From Planctomycetota bacterium (lineage in GTDB: Bacteria; Planctomycetota; Phycisphaerae; UBA1845): 64,000 bases of DNA. A program made the translations under genes and the position numbers. The notes beneath the pieces are model-generated. The model was not told the DNA's origin, ran no database searches, and saw only the letters and a program-made list of their open reading frames with translations. How positions within the stretch are numbered: the first letter of the stretch is position 1; each line of letters begins with the position of its first letter. The stretch covers positions 62,001 to 126,000 of the forward strand of contig JAUWWQ010000004.1 of assembly GCA_030616775.1 (NCBI GenBank), written 5' to 3'. This document shows, piece by piece, positions 10,801 to 17,778 of this stretch.

Positions 10801-11100
10801 TCGTTCGTCTACCCGCTCCGCCATAAGAAGCGGAAGGTCCGACCTTGCCTCAAACACGACGGTCTTAGTTCGATAGGCGCGCACCGGCGGAGCCATCGGT
10901 ACATCGGCAGCCTGGATCCGCGGTCCGGCTGTAATTCCCCGGGCCTTAACGGGAGAGGCCGCCGCCTTCGAGCTGCCAGCCCGGTTTGACTCGGTCTTTC
11001 CCTTGGGCGCACCCTGATGCGTTATGCCAAAAGCAACAACGCCCACCACCAGGATGCCAAGGATCGGACACCATCGGTCAATACGATATCCTATGTTCAC
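4810..11100 (-). CDS. 2096-residue secreted cysteine-rich multidomain protein with dockerin-like modules
   Basis: The start is GTG at 11100, preceded by GGAGGG at eight bases. An N-terminal hydrophobic segment (ILGILVVGVVAFGI) would export or anchor it. The first third is rich in paired cysteines with CDDGLFCNGVE-type segments, resembling extracellular disulfide-rich repeats. The middle has several blocks starting with GACCD or GSCC, giving a regular Cys pattern. The last third carries two copies of a module: one with VRYLSFSAGDSG, GVIHVFDDEIVP and DLTAILDKFMG, the other with NRYISFVPGNPG, GVLHVTDDEIVP and DVTAVLDKFRN. Each ends in a pair of calcium-loop-like segments like a dockerin. The protein at 1-2564 has the same module. 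Large, extracellular and probably calcium binding; a role in adhesion or a cellulosome-like complex is only an inference. Confidence 0.85.
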   Translation of the reverse strand: MNIGYRIDRWCPILGILVVGVVAFGITHQGAPKGKTESNRAGSSKAAASPVKARGITAGPRIQAADVPMAPPVRAYRTKTVVFEARSDLPLLMAERVDERGAGIAAPYTGVGPGCELDIECDDCDPCIKDQCIADTCVFTPSPEGTPCDDGLFCNGVERCDGFGVCNPADEPPCANRPGYICDEEARPGLCVLPCQDNSECDDGLDCNGVEVCVPQKCLGGSNPGVSCTFGGGECLGGGYCAGVCRSSGNPCGHGANCQEGNPPTCGKGRCCTGTGYADCSRETLVACTGTWLGVGGDEATCDQLAPPWGLNAGEDFRCPRYEGGIVQGDLIVNVGAVGVAECHPYQEIGDDYELDIATEYFEVTTFRFIGGFDAGTGSRMRITFYDSQERLVEDTITEPSFAPGNLLRTVIFSERPVIPAQGFVALRPAVESPSGLDLWMSTDTVSVGYNDPDVMWLNGSPSPNILTPDPSILAFEIIGEELGAPLGACCDAETGICELKLPWVCEEEGGLFQGIGALCKFCSGDPFISCDVDDDCKICIDGEDHGEHCYDNSYCDSFYCDTEGYCVTFLSGCTVTACCDPNSGACTEVTGSFCSVDQTDCISDADCDDPQTCEPPCPEGYFGQGFGTRCVPNCCEQPIYTGADTCDQAIFHIINVPAPGEPPITVTVTGDNKQATFGDYESGTCDLEIFNPEGGTRDRGWWEAFCVMGGCFNMRIDMCCTQEMTGEIHEPQWAFLMTDCDPCTTTIPPKPVSPPIGTGAAAYGRGAPFCNGDDMWQTYAHLPDGHYFYPIHTAPGGHFGQYQLHVTVAACDMAACCLPTATCIPGTENEGQPCERNSDCDSTPEFVDCKPDCELMNQTDCDDADGYWLGWGNIPEDMQPVIACEFGEFFQACGTGSCCIGPGECEDRAGGQDCDPANPETCMDKDLCDIFDGVYVGGAMCDWPESPCPVCDIAYYESNCQMPSESGSCVVMSDLSASPNGVVHADDFIPEGNTIEQICVWGTYLDASAPGVPTFTGAEQYDCTGMVEDNFRVRVYDDNGGLPGWVIAESSIAEWDVFRGLVRSSGFEGLYGIEMQAYTLFLDPPINGLTPGMPYWLEVANNTSEPVGNICNWHWAVADDAGNGYCAGGTGDGYIAGSERSTDLAFCLGGPGGTPLNFTAPNAPTGSCCDCTFTCTDDVTFVDCQEDFNGIWHRGWDCSNPLACFNEGDDCEIDRIPITDGIYPFDTTCATTVGPETVIGEQGLFPFGKDIWFEYTATSTGWMLASLCASGIQYDAAIAVYHDFENPAQCACPCTSSAYQVNPASNEGCNGITDGGAGIIKDIIVFAGECWLIRVGGTGPTAKAADSGRGILEVLCEAPSCFQSSTPQPERLDLPDHVPPYPISQKVRYLSFSAGDSGRNQAIRVKLTNLPAPFDYLNGQDMWVGEPRDISESPLIGEWHPSPPPPLFKGANLQCTPYFRDWSELGVIHVFDDEIVPSATYTIQVIDDMCEPTDEANYSAALTLTTSAWSDVVSNCVTNPCGPPDGSAGVTDLTAILDKFMGLPGAPIKARADLYPAIPNGIVNFDDIVAVLDAYLGASYPPSFFALPSPCPGSFTRLHPGNAIGTKPGLEPADWQGALKHRRRPGAMSKTISEATGPGPQISLVPVSASGSYQINGNEIVLEGGNQTVSLELYVSNWDEDLDTGMCCENAADPWTCDWGSSCSVSSQDCGGGLTCVYHPQLRVIQAQIASAGYSSGQSGTLTPTGAFQNTGHSDWIFAGVASCTKGVSTASLDYAWGGTAWLPGAVPDFLWTKYFGTLELYVPAGAAGTFTIDFNPYIQATYVNDISGGLRIPRLTTTPALITVPAELQPPGPEDTGYGTCVEDRDCPNMPCAGGKCYVTKNRYISFVPGNPGKQTALRVTLFQLPEEFDEFTGLKMWVDQPKAISENGGKIVHTPGWPDFMGAYLECPPDRHCMDWSTVGVLHVTDDEIVPDALYHVQAIDCADDPQDEGNYTAPLVIPTGKWGDICGAFVDGQWWPPDGSVDVPKDVTAVLDKFRNLEGVPIKARTDLEPNLPDWLVNISDTTYVLDAFRGFAYPPAQTPQPPRWTGPIGCP

Positions 11101-12066
11101 TGGTACGTCCCTCCATCTTGTGGAAGCGGTTCCTGGTCCGTTCTAGCCGTTACTACGGGAATTGAAGCAGCGACTGGCAGCGTAACCGTATTCACATAAA
11201 CGGCGGTGCCGCCGACTATCTGTTGCCGTGTCCGGTAGGTCATTCCGACACGACAATGCCGTCGTGTCGCGCAAATGTCATGTCGCCCCCGTTCGTCCGG
11301 GGATTCTACAGCCATGACCAAGTGGAGAGATCGGTGCGTTGTGGCGTGCGCTCGCGCCGGCGCCTGGCCAAAAAGCATACACCCAACGACCATCCTGGGT
11401 ATTGGGGTTACCGCACCTGTGATAAGGAAGCTTCCCACCCTACCCTCGTTGCGCGGCAGCACGCCTTTGGCCTCCCAACGTCAAAGTGACGCTCGATGTG
11501 CCCGCGCCATGCCGCATCTACAAGGAGCCAACCGGCAACGCATCCCGACCGCCGCGACCAACCACTCGCCCAACGGTCCAGGCTAACAGGTGACGATTCA
11601 CGCCGGCCGGCCCAGATCCACAGTGAGCGAAACCTAGTCTACTGCGCGGAGAAGGCCAGTGCACCGAAAAAAACATCCGCAAAAGGACTTTGTGCCCGGC
11701 CCTTTGACGCCCAGCCTGGCACATTTCTGCGGTTGCCGGGTGTACGGATGCCGTCGCCGACGGATTTGCCGTCGGAAAGGACGGGCAACCGCCTCCGGTG
11801 GGCCGCGACAGGGTGCGCCTGCGGACATCACGTCGTAAGCCTGGGGGCTTACAGGCAGGGGCAGTCATCCGGCGCGGGTAGGTCAGTTGCTACTCAGCGA
11901 AATCAACACTGCTAATGTCATCACTGTGGCACCACAAGCCAAACCGTCGGCTGACCACCGCCATGGTGATCCCGGTGGCTGTTGTTCGATCACATGGCGG
12001 CGATCGGCGTTCCGCGTCCGAGCATCCTGGTCAAAGAGTGTATCAGCAGGATGGATGCCGCAGCTA
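11101..12066. other. Intergenic stretch of about 970 bases
   Basis: No convincing gene. A 121-codon GTG frame on the minus strand (11097-11462) ends in TGA overlapping the GTG of the giant gene, which could look like translational coupling, but it has only a weak binding site and an unproteinlike composition. Short palindromes occur at about 11757-11776 (GCCGACGG/CCGTCGG) and 11838-11853 (GTAAGC/GCTTAC). Confidence 0.45.
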
Positions 12067-12095
12067 ATGACAGCGGATCAACGACGGTCTATAAT
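12067..12095 (+). promoter_or_regulatory. Sigma-70-type promoter for the pseudopilin gene
   Basis: ATGACA (12067-12072), a 17-base spacer and a perfect TATAAT (12090-12095) lie about 50 bases upstream of the ATG at 12144. Five of six bases match in the -35 box and six of six in the -10 box. Confidence 0.65.
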
Positions 12096-12143
12096 ATTGG
12101 AGTACCTGGTTGAGACGTCGAACGTGCGTTTGCGGAGTCTGCC

Positions 12144-13145
12144 ATGATGCGACCAAGATCGGCATTTACCCTCCTGGAATTATTGACGGTCATCGGTATT
12201 CTCGGGCTGCTTATATCGATCCTGGTGCCGTCGCTGTCGGCGGCGCGCAAGCACGCCAAGGCCAATGTGTGCCTGTCGCACCTGAAGAACATTGGAACGG
12301 GCTTTGAGGTTTATCTGAATGAAAACGAGGATCGGTTCCCCCCGTTCCGGCTCGTGAAGTTGACCCCCACCACGGAAGACTTCTACATGAACAGTTACGG
12401 CCGGCGGGCCCCTCGGTGGCAATGGTTCATCGAGACGGGACTGGGTCCGGTGATTGACCCGACCCCGTTTAGGCACATGCCCAGCGGCTTCGGGGACGAG
12501 GGTCTACGCATGGGCCGCGAAGGTACGACCATGGCCCACGAAGTATTCACCTGTCCCTCCCTGGCAGATGATGAGTTCGCCATGGACGTTCGCGACGGGG
12601 CATACGGCTACAACTATCAGTACCTGGGCAACACTCGCCAGGATACAAACCCGGATAGATGGGACAACTTCCCGGTAGGGCGGCATCAGATTCGCAACCT
12701 GGGTAGAACGATTCTCTTGGCTGATAGCCGTGGTGCGGGCCGGCGCCACGGGCGGCACTCGTTTACGCTCGACCCGCCGCGTCTGGCGGTTGAGCGAAAC
12801 GCGGTGTCTTTCGGGCCCGACCCCGCTTTTATGACCGGAGAGCCTGACGGCGGCGACGTACCACCCAATCTCGACAAGACGATCTATGCATACTCGCCTG
12901 TGGAAATGCGGCACAACAAGCGCGGCAATATTCTCTTTACCGATACGCATGCCGAGGCGATGACGTTCGTGCAGCTCGGCTATCAGATCAGCGACGGAAG
13001 TACACCTGAAGGCGTGCCAAAGGGGACCGCGATTCCGGTCCAAGAGCCGGAATCAGGGACCTATACCGCCACCAACAAGCTTTGGAACGGCGACGCCTAC
13101 GATCCAATTGCCCAAGAGCATCATCACGAAGACCCGGGCGGCTAA
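12144..13145 (+). CDS. Type II secretion-like pseudopilin (planctomycete prepilin family)
   Basis: 333 residues. After a short basic leader (MMRPRSA) comes FTLLELLTVIGILGLLISI, the prepilin N-methylation helix with the conserved Glu at position +5 of the mature form. A prepilin peptidase would cut before Phe. The middle shows the usual alanine-rich helix (PSLSAARKHAKANVCLSHLKN). Near the C-terminus is HNKRGNILFTDTHAEAM, a variant of the H-X9-DG motif typical of the many pseudopilin-like proteins of Planctomycetes, with Asp-Thr instead of Asp-Gly. GGAG lies about eight bases before the ATG. It is monocistronic with its own promoter, and no secretion genes adjoin it; the only secretin in the window is at 36.3 kb. 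The role may be in surface structures rather than classical secretion. Confidence 0.9.
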   Translation: MMRPRSAFTLLELLTVIGILGLLISILVPSLSAARKHAKANVCLSHLKNIGTGFEVYLNENEDRFPPFRLVKLTPTTEDFYMNSYGRRAPRWQWFIETGLGPVIDPTPFRHMPSGFGDEGLRMGREGTTMAHEVFTCPSLADDEFAMDVRDGAYGYNYQYLGNTRQDTNPDRWDNFPVGRHQIRNLGRTILLADSRGAGRRHGRHSFTLDPPRLAVERNAVSFGPDPAFMTGEPDGGDVPPNLDKTIYAYSPVEMRHNKRGNILFTDTHAEAMTFVQLGYQISDGSTPEGVPKGTAIPVQEPESGTYTATNKLWNGDAYDPIAQEHHHEDPGG

Positions 13146-13146
13146 G

Positions 13147-13552
13147 ATCCTATCCCATGTACCCCTTCGGAACCGGTTTCCAACCGGTGAAGTACACGTC
13201 CCAGCGCCTCACGGTTCCCAGCCTGAAAGGCTGGCCGGCAATAGCCGTGGGCAAGTCCCGGCGCGCCGGGACGCCACCCACGGATTCCGGAATCCTCCAA
13301 CGATCCACCTCCCAGACCGAAGGGCTCGACGACAGTGGGCAGAGCGGAACACCCCGAAGGGGTGCACGACAGTAGCCGTGGGCGCCGCCCACGGATTGCG
13401 GAGTCCCAATGGCTCATTCGACCCTGAAAGGGTCGGATGTGCCGTCGCGTGAACCGCCGGAAATAGACGACCCTTTCAGGGTCGTGTTGTTCGATGTCGA
13501 CCTGATCCGGTGGCGGCGCTGCGCTTGCCACCGGCTACTTCAGAGCAGGCCT
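13147..13552. repeat. Array of intergenic palindromes
   Basis: At least six hairpins occupy this gap between convergent genes: ACCGGTTTCCAACCGGT (13172-13188), CAGCCTGAAAGGCTG, a nested CCGTGGG/CCCACGG stem holding the perfect palindrome GTCCCGGCGCGCCGGGAC (about 13244-13283), ACCCCGAAGGGGT, CCGTGGGC/GCCCACGG, and two oppositely oriented CGACCCT/AGGGTCG units. The first, with its CCTATCCCAT prefix and GTGA..TACAC suffix, recurs at 15383-15427. Open frames across the array are by-products of the palindromes. Confidence 0.75.
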
Positions 13553-14710
13553 TCAGCCTGCAATAGTGCGGCGGCGGCCGAAGTAGATCTTCGCTCCCAC
13601 CAGCAGAACCAGAGTCAGGGCAATCAGCCCCCACTGGGAAACCGCTGGAATCGCGGCTGGGGGAGGGAGCGTAGTGCTGGCCCCAGGCGCCAGCGGCTGC
13701 TGCTCACCGGGAGCGGTTATGAGGATCAGCGTGGTATTATTCGAGGTTCCCGCAGTCACCTCCAGCGTCTCCGGGTTATAGGAGATCGAGTTGCCCTCGG
13801 GCAGCACAAGCGTCGCCACGACCAAGCCGCCAGCAAGCAAGTCCACGTCGACGTCACGCACCGCGGCGATTTGTGCGGCAGTCCCGGCGGCTCCTGCACT
13901 CGCGGCGCTGGTGGAACATGAGTTCCGAATTTCGGCAGTAGGGCCGCTTCGACACGTCAGCGTTATACAATCACCCGCGTCCACGCTCTTTATTTTCGAG
14001 TACCATCCTCCATCGATGCAAGTGAGCTGCACTTGGGCCGTCGCGGAGCCCCCGCCTAACGTCCCCAGCGACTCGACGTAGACACCGTAGCTGCCGGGGG
14101 CGTCGGACGCACACAGGTCTTGATCACCGCGCTGGGCATAGCCTCCGCGAGTATCAGGATTCGTAGAGGTGTCCACGAACGAGTTTGAGTAGGTGCTGGG
14201 CAATTCGTCCACGCTGTCCTTGATGCCGTCACCGTCGCCGTCGGGGGAGCAGCCGGCGGTGGGGCACGTGCAGTTTCCCTGGCACTGGACCGGACACGCC
14301 GTATCGTCTGTACCGTCGCACTGCTCACTCGGTTGGTTCACGAGGTTGTCGCCGCATCGCGGCGGACAATCGTCGAGGTATGCGTTTAGGTGCGGTTCGC
14401 AGCTCGTGCCATCGCCTAGGTACGTGTCGTCGCACCCTAATGGCTCAATAACCTCGCAGTTAACAATTGGGGGATCTCCATAGCAGCACGCCCCTCTTGG
14501 AAAACCTAATCCAGGACAGGTGACCGTGCTACAGTCCGTTCCATCACCCATGTACGTCCAATGTATATAGTCACAGAGGGACGCAGTCGTGTGGCCGCAT
14601 CCAGTAAAACCAGTAAGGTAATCGTAGCAGCACGCCCCCGATTGGGCAACAGCCGACGAGGCAAGGGACAAACAAGCAACGATGGACACAACGCCAGTAG
14701 GCACATACAC
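13553..14710 (-). CDS. Exported cysteine-rich protein with IPTL-CTERM tail; start interrupted by TGA
   Basis: 385 residues if read from GTG at 14710. Signal peptide (VVSIVACLSLASSAVA), then repeated GACC blocks (GACCYDYL, GACCYGDP) followed by SLCDYI and GCDDTYLGDGTSC, then a Myxo-type disulfide unit (CGDNLVNQPSEQCDG) and an Asp/Gly calcium-like loop (DGDGDGIKDSVD). The C-terminus has IPAVSQWGL, a hydrophobic helix and GRRR, an IPTL-CTERM signal like that at 2910-3848. The start is odd: the strong AAAGGAGGT site points to an ATG at 14719, which is in frame, but codon 3 is TGA and the GTG follows directly. So the protein may be made by re-initiation at GTG, or the TGA may be a recent CGA-to-TGA mutation or a sequence error. 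Surface protein of unknown function. Confidence 0.8.
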   Translation of the reverse strand: MYVPTGVVSIVACLSLASSAVAQSGACCYDYLTGFTGCGHTTASLCDYIHWTYMGDGTDCSTVTCPGLGFPRGACCYGDPPIVNCEVIEPLGCDDTYLGDGTSCEPHLNAYLDDCPPRCGDNLVNQPSEQCDGTDDTACPVQCQGNCTCPTAGCSPDGDGDGIKDSVDELPSTYSNSFVDTSTNPDTRGGYAQRGDQDLCASDAPGSYGVYVESLGTLGGGSATAQVQLTCIDGGWYSKIKSVDAGDCITLTCRSGPTAEIRNSCSTSAASAGAAGTAAQIAAVRDVDVDLLAGGLVVATLVLPEGNSISYNPETLEVTAGTSNNTTLILITAPGEQQPLAPGASTTLPPPAAIPAVSQWGLIALTLVLLVGAKIYFGRRRTIAG

Positions 14711-14737
14711 TCACTTCATAACTCATTACCTCCTTTG
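14711..14737 (-). promoter_or_regulatory. Ribosome binding site leading to a two-codon ORF (ATG AAG TGA)
   Basis: AAAGGAGGT (14728-14736, complement) is eight bases before ATG at 14717-14719. That ATG is followed by AAG and TGA (14711-14713), then immediately by the GTG used as the start of the IPTL-CTERM gene. All four codons are in one frame. Confidence 0.65.
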
Positions 14738-14748
14738 CGATTGGTAAA

Positions 14749-14805
14749 GTAGGTCGGGCTTTGCCCGACACAGGTTTCGGCGTGCAGAGCACGCCCTACA
14801 TTGCT
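14749..14805. repeat. 57-bp perfect direct repeat, copy 1
   Basis: This 57-base segment is identical to 15273-15329. It contains two hairpins, GTCGGGC-TTT-GCCCGAC and GGCGTGC-AGA-GCACGCC, and ends in TACATTGCT. It lies between the start of the IPTL-CTERM gene and a gene-free stretch. Both hairpins are of the small intergenic palindrome kind. Confidence 0.85.
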
Positions 14806-15173
14806 TGATGCGGATGAGAGTCGCTGCGCAAAGATGTGCGCAGGATAGTAGAAGCGCTGGCGGACCATCGGCGACCAACGCGACTGGCCGGGGTACCCGC
14901 GTTGCAAGGATACGATTGCCCCCCCGCCGCGAGAAGCGCGCACCGCATGCGCCTCATCACTTCTGCGGTTACGGGGTACCTCATTCTCTCCCGCGCCTGT
15001 TCCGGCCACCCCAAGCCGGTTTTACGTTACAGCAGAGCTTCGCAACGCCGAGGTGACTTCCCTCCTCCCGGGACGCCCTCCAGCACCATGCCCCATAATA
15101 TCAAAGTGGCCTACCCGCGCCAAGAGATCTTTTTACTTTTTATACAGTGTATATTCGAGTTTGCCCGGCGGGT

Positions 15174-15252
15174 GACGGGTGGCATGCTCGGCGCGGGCGA
15201 GCATGTTCTCACATTGAGCATGTCCGCGCTTCGCCCGGACATGCCACCCGTC
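15174..15252. repeat. Cruciform-capable nested inverted repeat
   Basis: Outer arms GACGGGTGGCATG (15174-15186) and CATGCCACCCGTC (15240-15252) are perfect complements. Inside are two smaller hairpins, GCTCG/CGAGC and TGTCCG/CGGACA. It lies 20 bases upstream of the second 57-bp repeat copy. The gap 14806-15656 holds no gene, only these repeats. Confidence 0.75.
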
Positions 15253-15272
15253 TCCCATTCACGATCAGGATG

Positions 15273-15329
15273 GTAGGTCGGGCTTTGCCCGACACAGGTT
15301 TCGGCGTGCAGAGCACGCCCTACATTGCT
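15273..15329. repeat. 57-bp perfect direct repeat, copy 2
   Basis: Identical over 57 bases to 14749-14805 and in the same orientation, 524 bases away. No change between copies, so recent duplication or strong conservation is implied. Confidence 0.85.
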
Positions 15330-15382
15330 GACACACAGCCGGAATCGCCCCCACATGTCCCGGAATCGAACGGAGCTTGGAG

Positions 15383-15445
15383 CCTATCCCATTAATCCCT
15401 GTGGCGCCGGTTTCCAACCGGTGATACACGGGTCGCAAACCCGTG
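15383..15445. repeat. Second copy of the ACCGGTTTCCAACCGGT palindrome unit plus hairpin
   Basis: Starts CCTATCCCAT and contains CCGGTTTCCAACCGGTGA and TACAC like the unit at 13149-13195. It is followed by CACGGG-TCGCAAA-CCCGTG, a second hairpin. Confidence 0.65.
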
Positions 15446-15467
15446 CCAAACTTCTTGGGATAGGCTT

Positions 15468-15623
15468 CTAATGTGGGCGGGCCCGCAACCCAAGTAGCGG
15501 CCTGCGTCCCCGCAGGCCGTCGTGACTCTCGGCCGGCGAGACGCCGGCCGCTACCCACGGCGCGCCTGCGCCGCCGCCAAAAGATGCGCGCAAAAGGCGA
15601 ACATGTTTCACCGTAGGACTCTA
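15468..15623. repeat. About 150-bp dispersed palindromic element, copy A
   Basis: Contains GCGGCCTGCG/CGCAGGCCG and GCGGCCGGCG/CGCCGGCCGC hairpins and a TTTTGGCGGCGG-type segment. It matches the complement of 60423-60567 at roughly 93 per cent by eye, with one 11-base insertion (about 15592-15602) in this copy. It sits just downstream of the methyltransferase gene; the other copy sits just downstream of rpoD. Confidence 0.8.
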
Positions 15624-15656
15624 AAGCAGGATCCCGGTGCGTGTCACCCGCTGGTG

Positions 15657-16628
15657 TCACGCCGGCGTGAGAACATATTGCACTTCAGCGGGTTCGTCCT
15701 TGACGGCGAAAAGGTCGACGTCGGGATCGCACAGCGGCTCGAGCAGCTCGCAGAACAGATCGACCCACTCGCGCTTGATCGAGGCCCGCGTCTTAGGAGT
15801 AAGCGCCCGGGTCATCCTAGCCAACAGCGGGGCGATCGGCCGCAACCCGATGTCCCAGATATGGGCGTGGGTTCTGGTGATGAAAGGTGTTATTGTCTCA
15901 ACACTAAGGCCGGACGTGGCGAAGCGGGCCTCCCACGTAGCCCGGTTGGCGATCGTCGGCCAGGACGTGCTGCGCCCACGGTCGATGATATCGAGAAATC
16001 GATCGCCCAGGACTCCTTGGTATGCCCCGAGCGTGTAGCGGCGCATGCTGTCGAGTTTGACCTGCAAGATGATGCGGCCATTCGGGTGGGTGATTCGGGC
16101 CATCTCCGTCAAGAATTGATCGATGTTAGCGACCCAGTAGGCGGCGTTGCAGTAGACCGTCTGGAAGCTATCGTTCTCGAAGGGTAGCGGCTGGTTGTTG
16201 TCGTGCTCGACTAACCGGCTATATAGCTTGAGCACTCTCGCCTTGGCGAGCATGTTCTTCTTGATGTCGGTACCCACATCAATCGTATCGATGGGAGGGG
16301 AAACGATCACCGGTTGATAGTCGTCGGCGACGCAATCGAACATATCGGCATGTTCGTCGCCCACGCGATCCAACTCCGCGATCGACGTGAACACGTCGAA
16401 AGTCGGATCAAACACACCTCCACAATGCAGAAAGCTGAACACGCCGTCGCCGCAGCTCAGGTCGATGGACGGACATTCCAGTGGACATTGCGACAGGATT
16501 TCACTGCGAAGCGTCATCCAAAGCGCATTTTCCGGGCGAAGCCAATAGGCTTGAACGAACCGACGGAGCAGCTCGGCCCCGGTGCGCTGTGTAGGAATGA
16601 CCGGCGAGGATGCTAGCTTTGAGGGCAT
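15657..16628 (-). CDS. Class I SAM-dependent methyltransferase
   Basis: 323 residues. IDLSCGDGVFSFL near residue 55 is motif I (glycine-rich SAM-binding loop, with Ser-Cys for the usual Gly-Cys/Ala-Cys). IDVGTDIKKNML (acidic residue after beta-2) and NQPLPFENDSFQTVYCN (motif II/III) follow the Methyltransf_11 pattern. HPNGRIILQV is the usual post-motif strand. The C-terminal third is not recognised. It overlaps the upstream deacetylase gene by 16 bases on the same strand, so the two are co-translated. Such pairs are common in polysaccharide or glycolipid clusters, so a sugar or lipid substrate is plausible, but nothing in the sequence identifies it. Confidence 0.85.
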   Translation of the reverse strand: MPSKLASSPVIPTQRTGAELLRRFVQAYWLRPENALWMTLRSEILSQCPLECPSIDLSCGDGVFSFLHCGGVFDPTFDVFTSIAELDRVGDEHADMFDCVADDYQPVIVSPPIDTIDVGTDIKKNMLAKARVLKLYSRLVEHDNNQPLPFENDSFQTVYCNAAYWVANIDQFLTEMARITHPNGRIILQVKLDSMRRYTLGAYQGVLGDRFLDIIDRGRSTSWPTIANRATWEARFATSGLSVETITPFITRTHAHIWDIGLRPIAPLLARMTRALTPKTRASIKREWVDLFCELLEPLCDPDVDLFAVKDEPAEVQYVLTPA

Positions 16629-17614
16629 GACACTTCCTTTTCAAGCACCGCCTCCACGTCAATCGTATCGACGCGGGGGAGCCGAAAGACATCGCTGCCC
16701 CGCGTGACCCAGCGGCGCTCGGTGGTAAAGGCATGGGCGAAGCCGGCTTCCCGACAGGCGGCGCAGGATTCTTCATCGCATTGGCCGTAGGGGTAGGAAA
16801 ACGGGCGAATATCCGGTCCAAGACCGCCGCGTAGAACGGCTGCCGTGCGGCGCACATCCTCTCGGTGCTGGGCAGGTGTCATCCGGCTGTATGGTTCGTG
16901 TCGGTAACCGTGGCCACCGACCGTGTGCCCTAACGACTCCATCTTGGCAAGATCATCCCAGCTCAGGTACCAGTGCGGCGCCCACCGTGCAGATGCACCG
17001 ACATGGCGCTCAAACAGGGCATCGACGGCCTCGAGCCGCAAGTCGGGCGGCAGCCTCATAGTGAGCAAGTATTTCAACCGGGCACGTCCAGGCGGCTCGT
17101 AGTAGTACATCGCCTGTGCGGCGGCCGGATCCACTGACGCCATCCAGTCTGTGTCGTCTCCTTTGTGCTGGGCCAGGTAGCTGAGCAGCTCCTGTTCCAA
17201 CGTACGCTCGTCCAAAAGTGCCAGCAACAGGTGCAGCTCGTGCGCAGGAAGGAGGCGATGTGAGATCAAAATGACGCCCGGCACGAAGAACACGCCTCGA
17301 AGACCTCGCTCCCGCAAGATCGGCAACACAGTCTCGGCGTGGTCCGCCAGCCCGTCATCGAAGGTGAGCATAAAGCAGCGTTCGGGAATCGATCCCCGTC
17401 CGCACATCCAGGCGTAAAGCGTTGGCCAATCGATCGGCTCCATCAGTGCGCAGAGCCGATCAATCTGAACACGGAAGTCTCGGCTGGTCAGGCCGGGAAT
17501 CCCCGGAGGTATGCTCGGCAGGCCAGGCCTGGGCAGCGTCTCCTGGTCATGCACGTAGTGGTACATGACAACCAGGCAGCGCGGACCTCCCGACTCACCG
17601 GACTGATGGGACAT
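16613..17614 (-). CDS. Polysaccharide deacetylase family protein (NodB homology, CE4)
   Basis: 333 residues from ATG at 17614, which has GGAAGAG just upstream. A longer frame from 17680 lacks a binding site. CLVVMYHYVHD opens the domain; MLTFDDGLADH is the CE4 motif 1 with the Asp-Asp pair used for catalysis and metal binding. VGGHGYRHEPYSRMTP supplies the HxxxH-like metal site, and SYPYGQCDEESC is the motif-3 region. An insertion of about 100 residues separates motifs 1 and 2. CE4 enzymes remove N- or O-acetyl groups from chitin oligomers, peptidoglycan or exopolysaccharide. No signal peptide is visible, so it is probably cytoplasmic or acts on a lipid-linked precursor. The 3' end overlaps the methyltransferase gene. 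Confidence 0.85.
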   Translation of the reverse strand: MSHQSGESGGPRCLVVMYHYVHDQETLPRPGLPSIPPGIPGLTSRDFRVQIDRLCALMEPIDWPTLYAWMCGRGSIPERCFMLTFDDGLADHAETVLPILRERGLRGVFFVPGVILISHRLLPAHELHLLLALLDERTLEQELLSYLAQHKGDDTDWMASVDPAAAQAMYYYEPPGRARLKYLLTMRLPPDLRLEAVDALFERHVGASARWAPHWYLSWDDLAKMESLGHTVGGHGYRHEPYSRMTPAQHREDVRRTAAVLRGGLGPDIRPFSYPYGQCDEESCAACREAGFAHAFTTERRWVTRGSDVFRLPRVDTIDVEAVLEKEVSCPQS

Positions 17615-17778
17615 CCCATTCTCTTCCGTCTTGTGGGATTGGTTTCTCAATCCGCGGACCGCTGACTCAGTGCCACCCATACCGGTGTCTTATCGGATGT
17701 GTATCCCTGAGGCTCCAGTCGGGACAAACTCCAAGGTGCCGAAAAATCGAGGATAGAGACCCCGGGCCTTTCCATCTT

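Noticed and set aside
11097-11462. 121-codon minus frame ending at the start of the giant gene
   Set aside because: The overlap looks like coupling, but the start is GTG with a weak site and the composition is not protein-like.
13108-13531. Several 60 to 130-codon frames in the palindrome array
   Set aside because: The frames consist of hairpin sequence and recur wherever such palindromes occur; none has a start site.
15350-15375. TTCGATTCC on the minus strand as a tRNA T-arm
   Set aside because: The flanking bases do not form a T-stem, and no anticodon or acceptor arm can be built.
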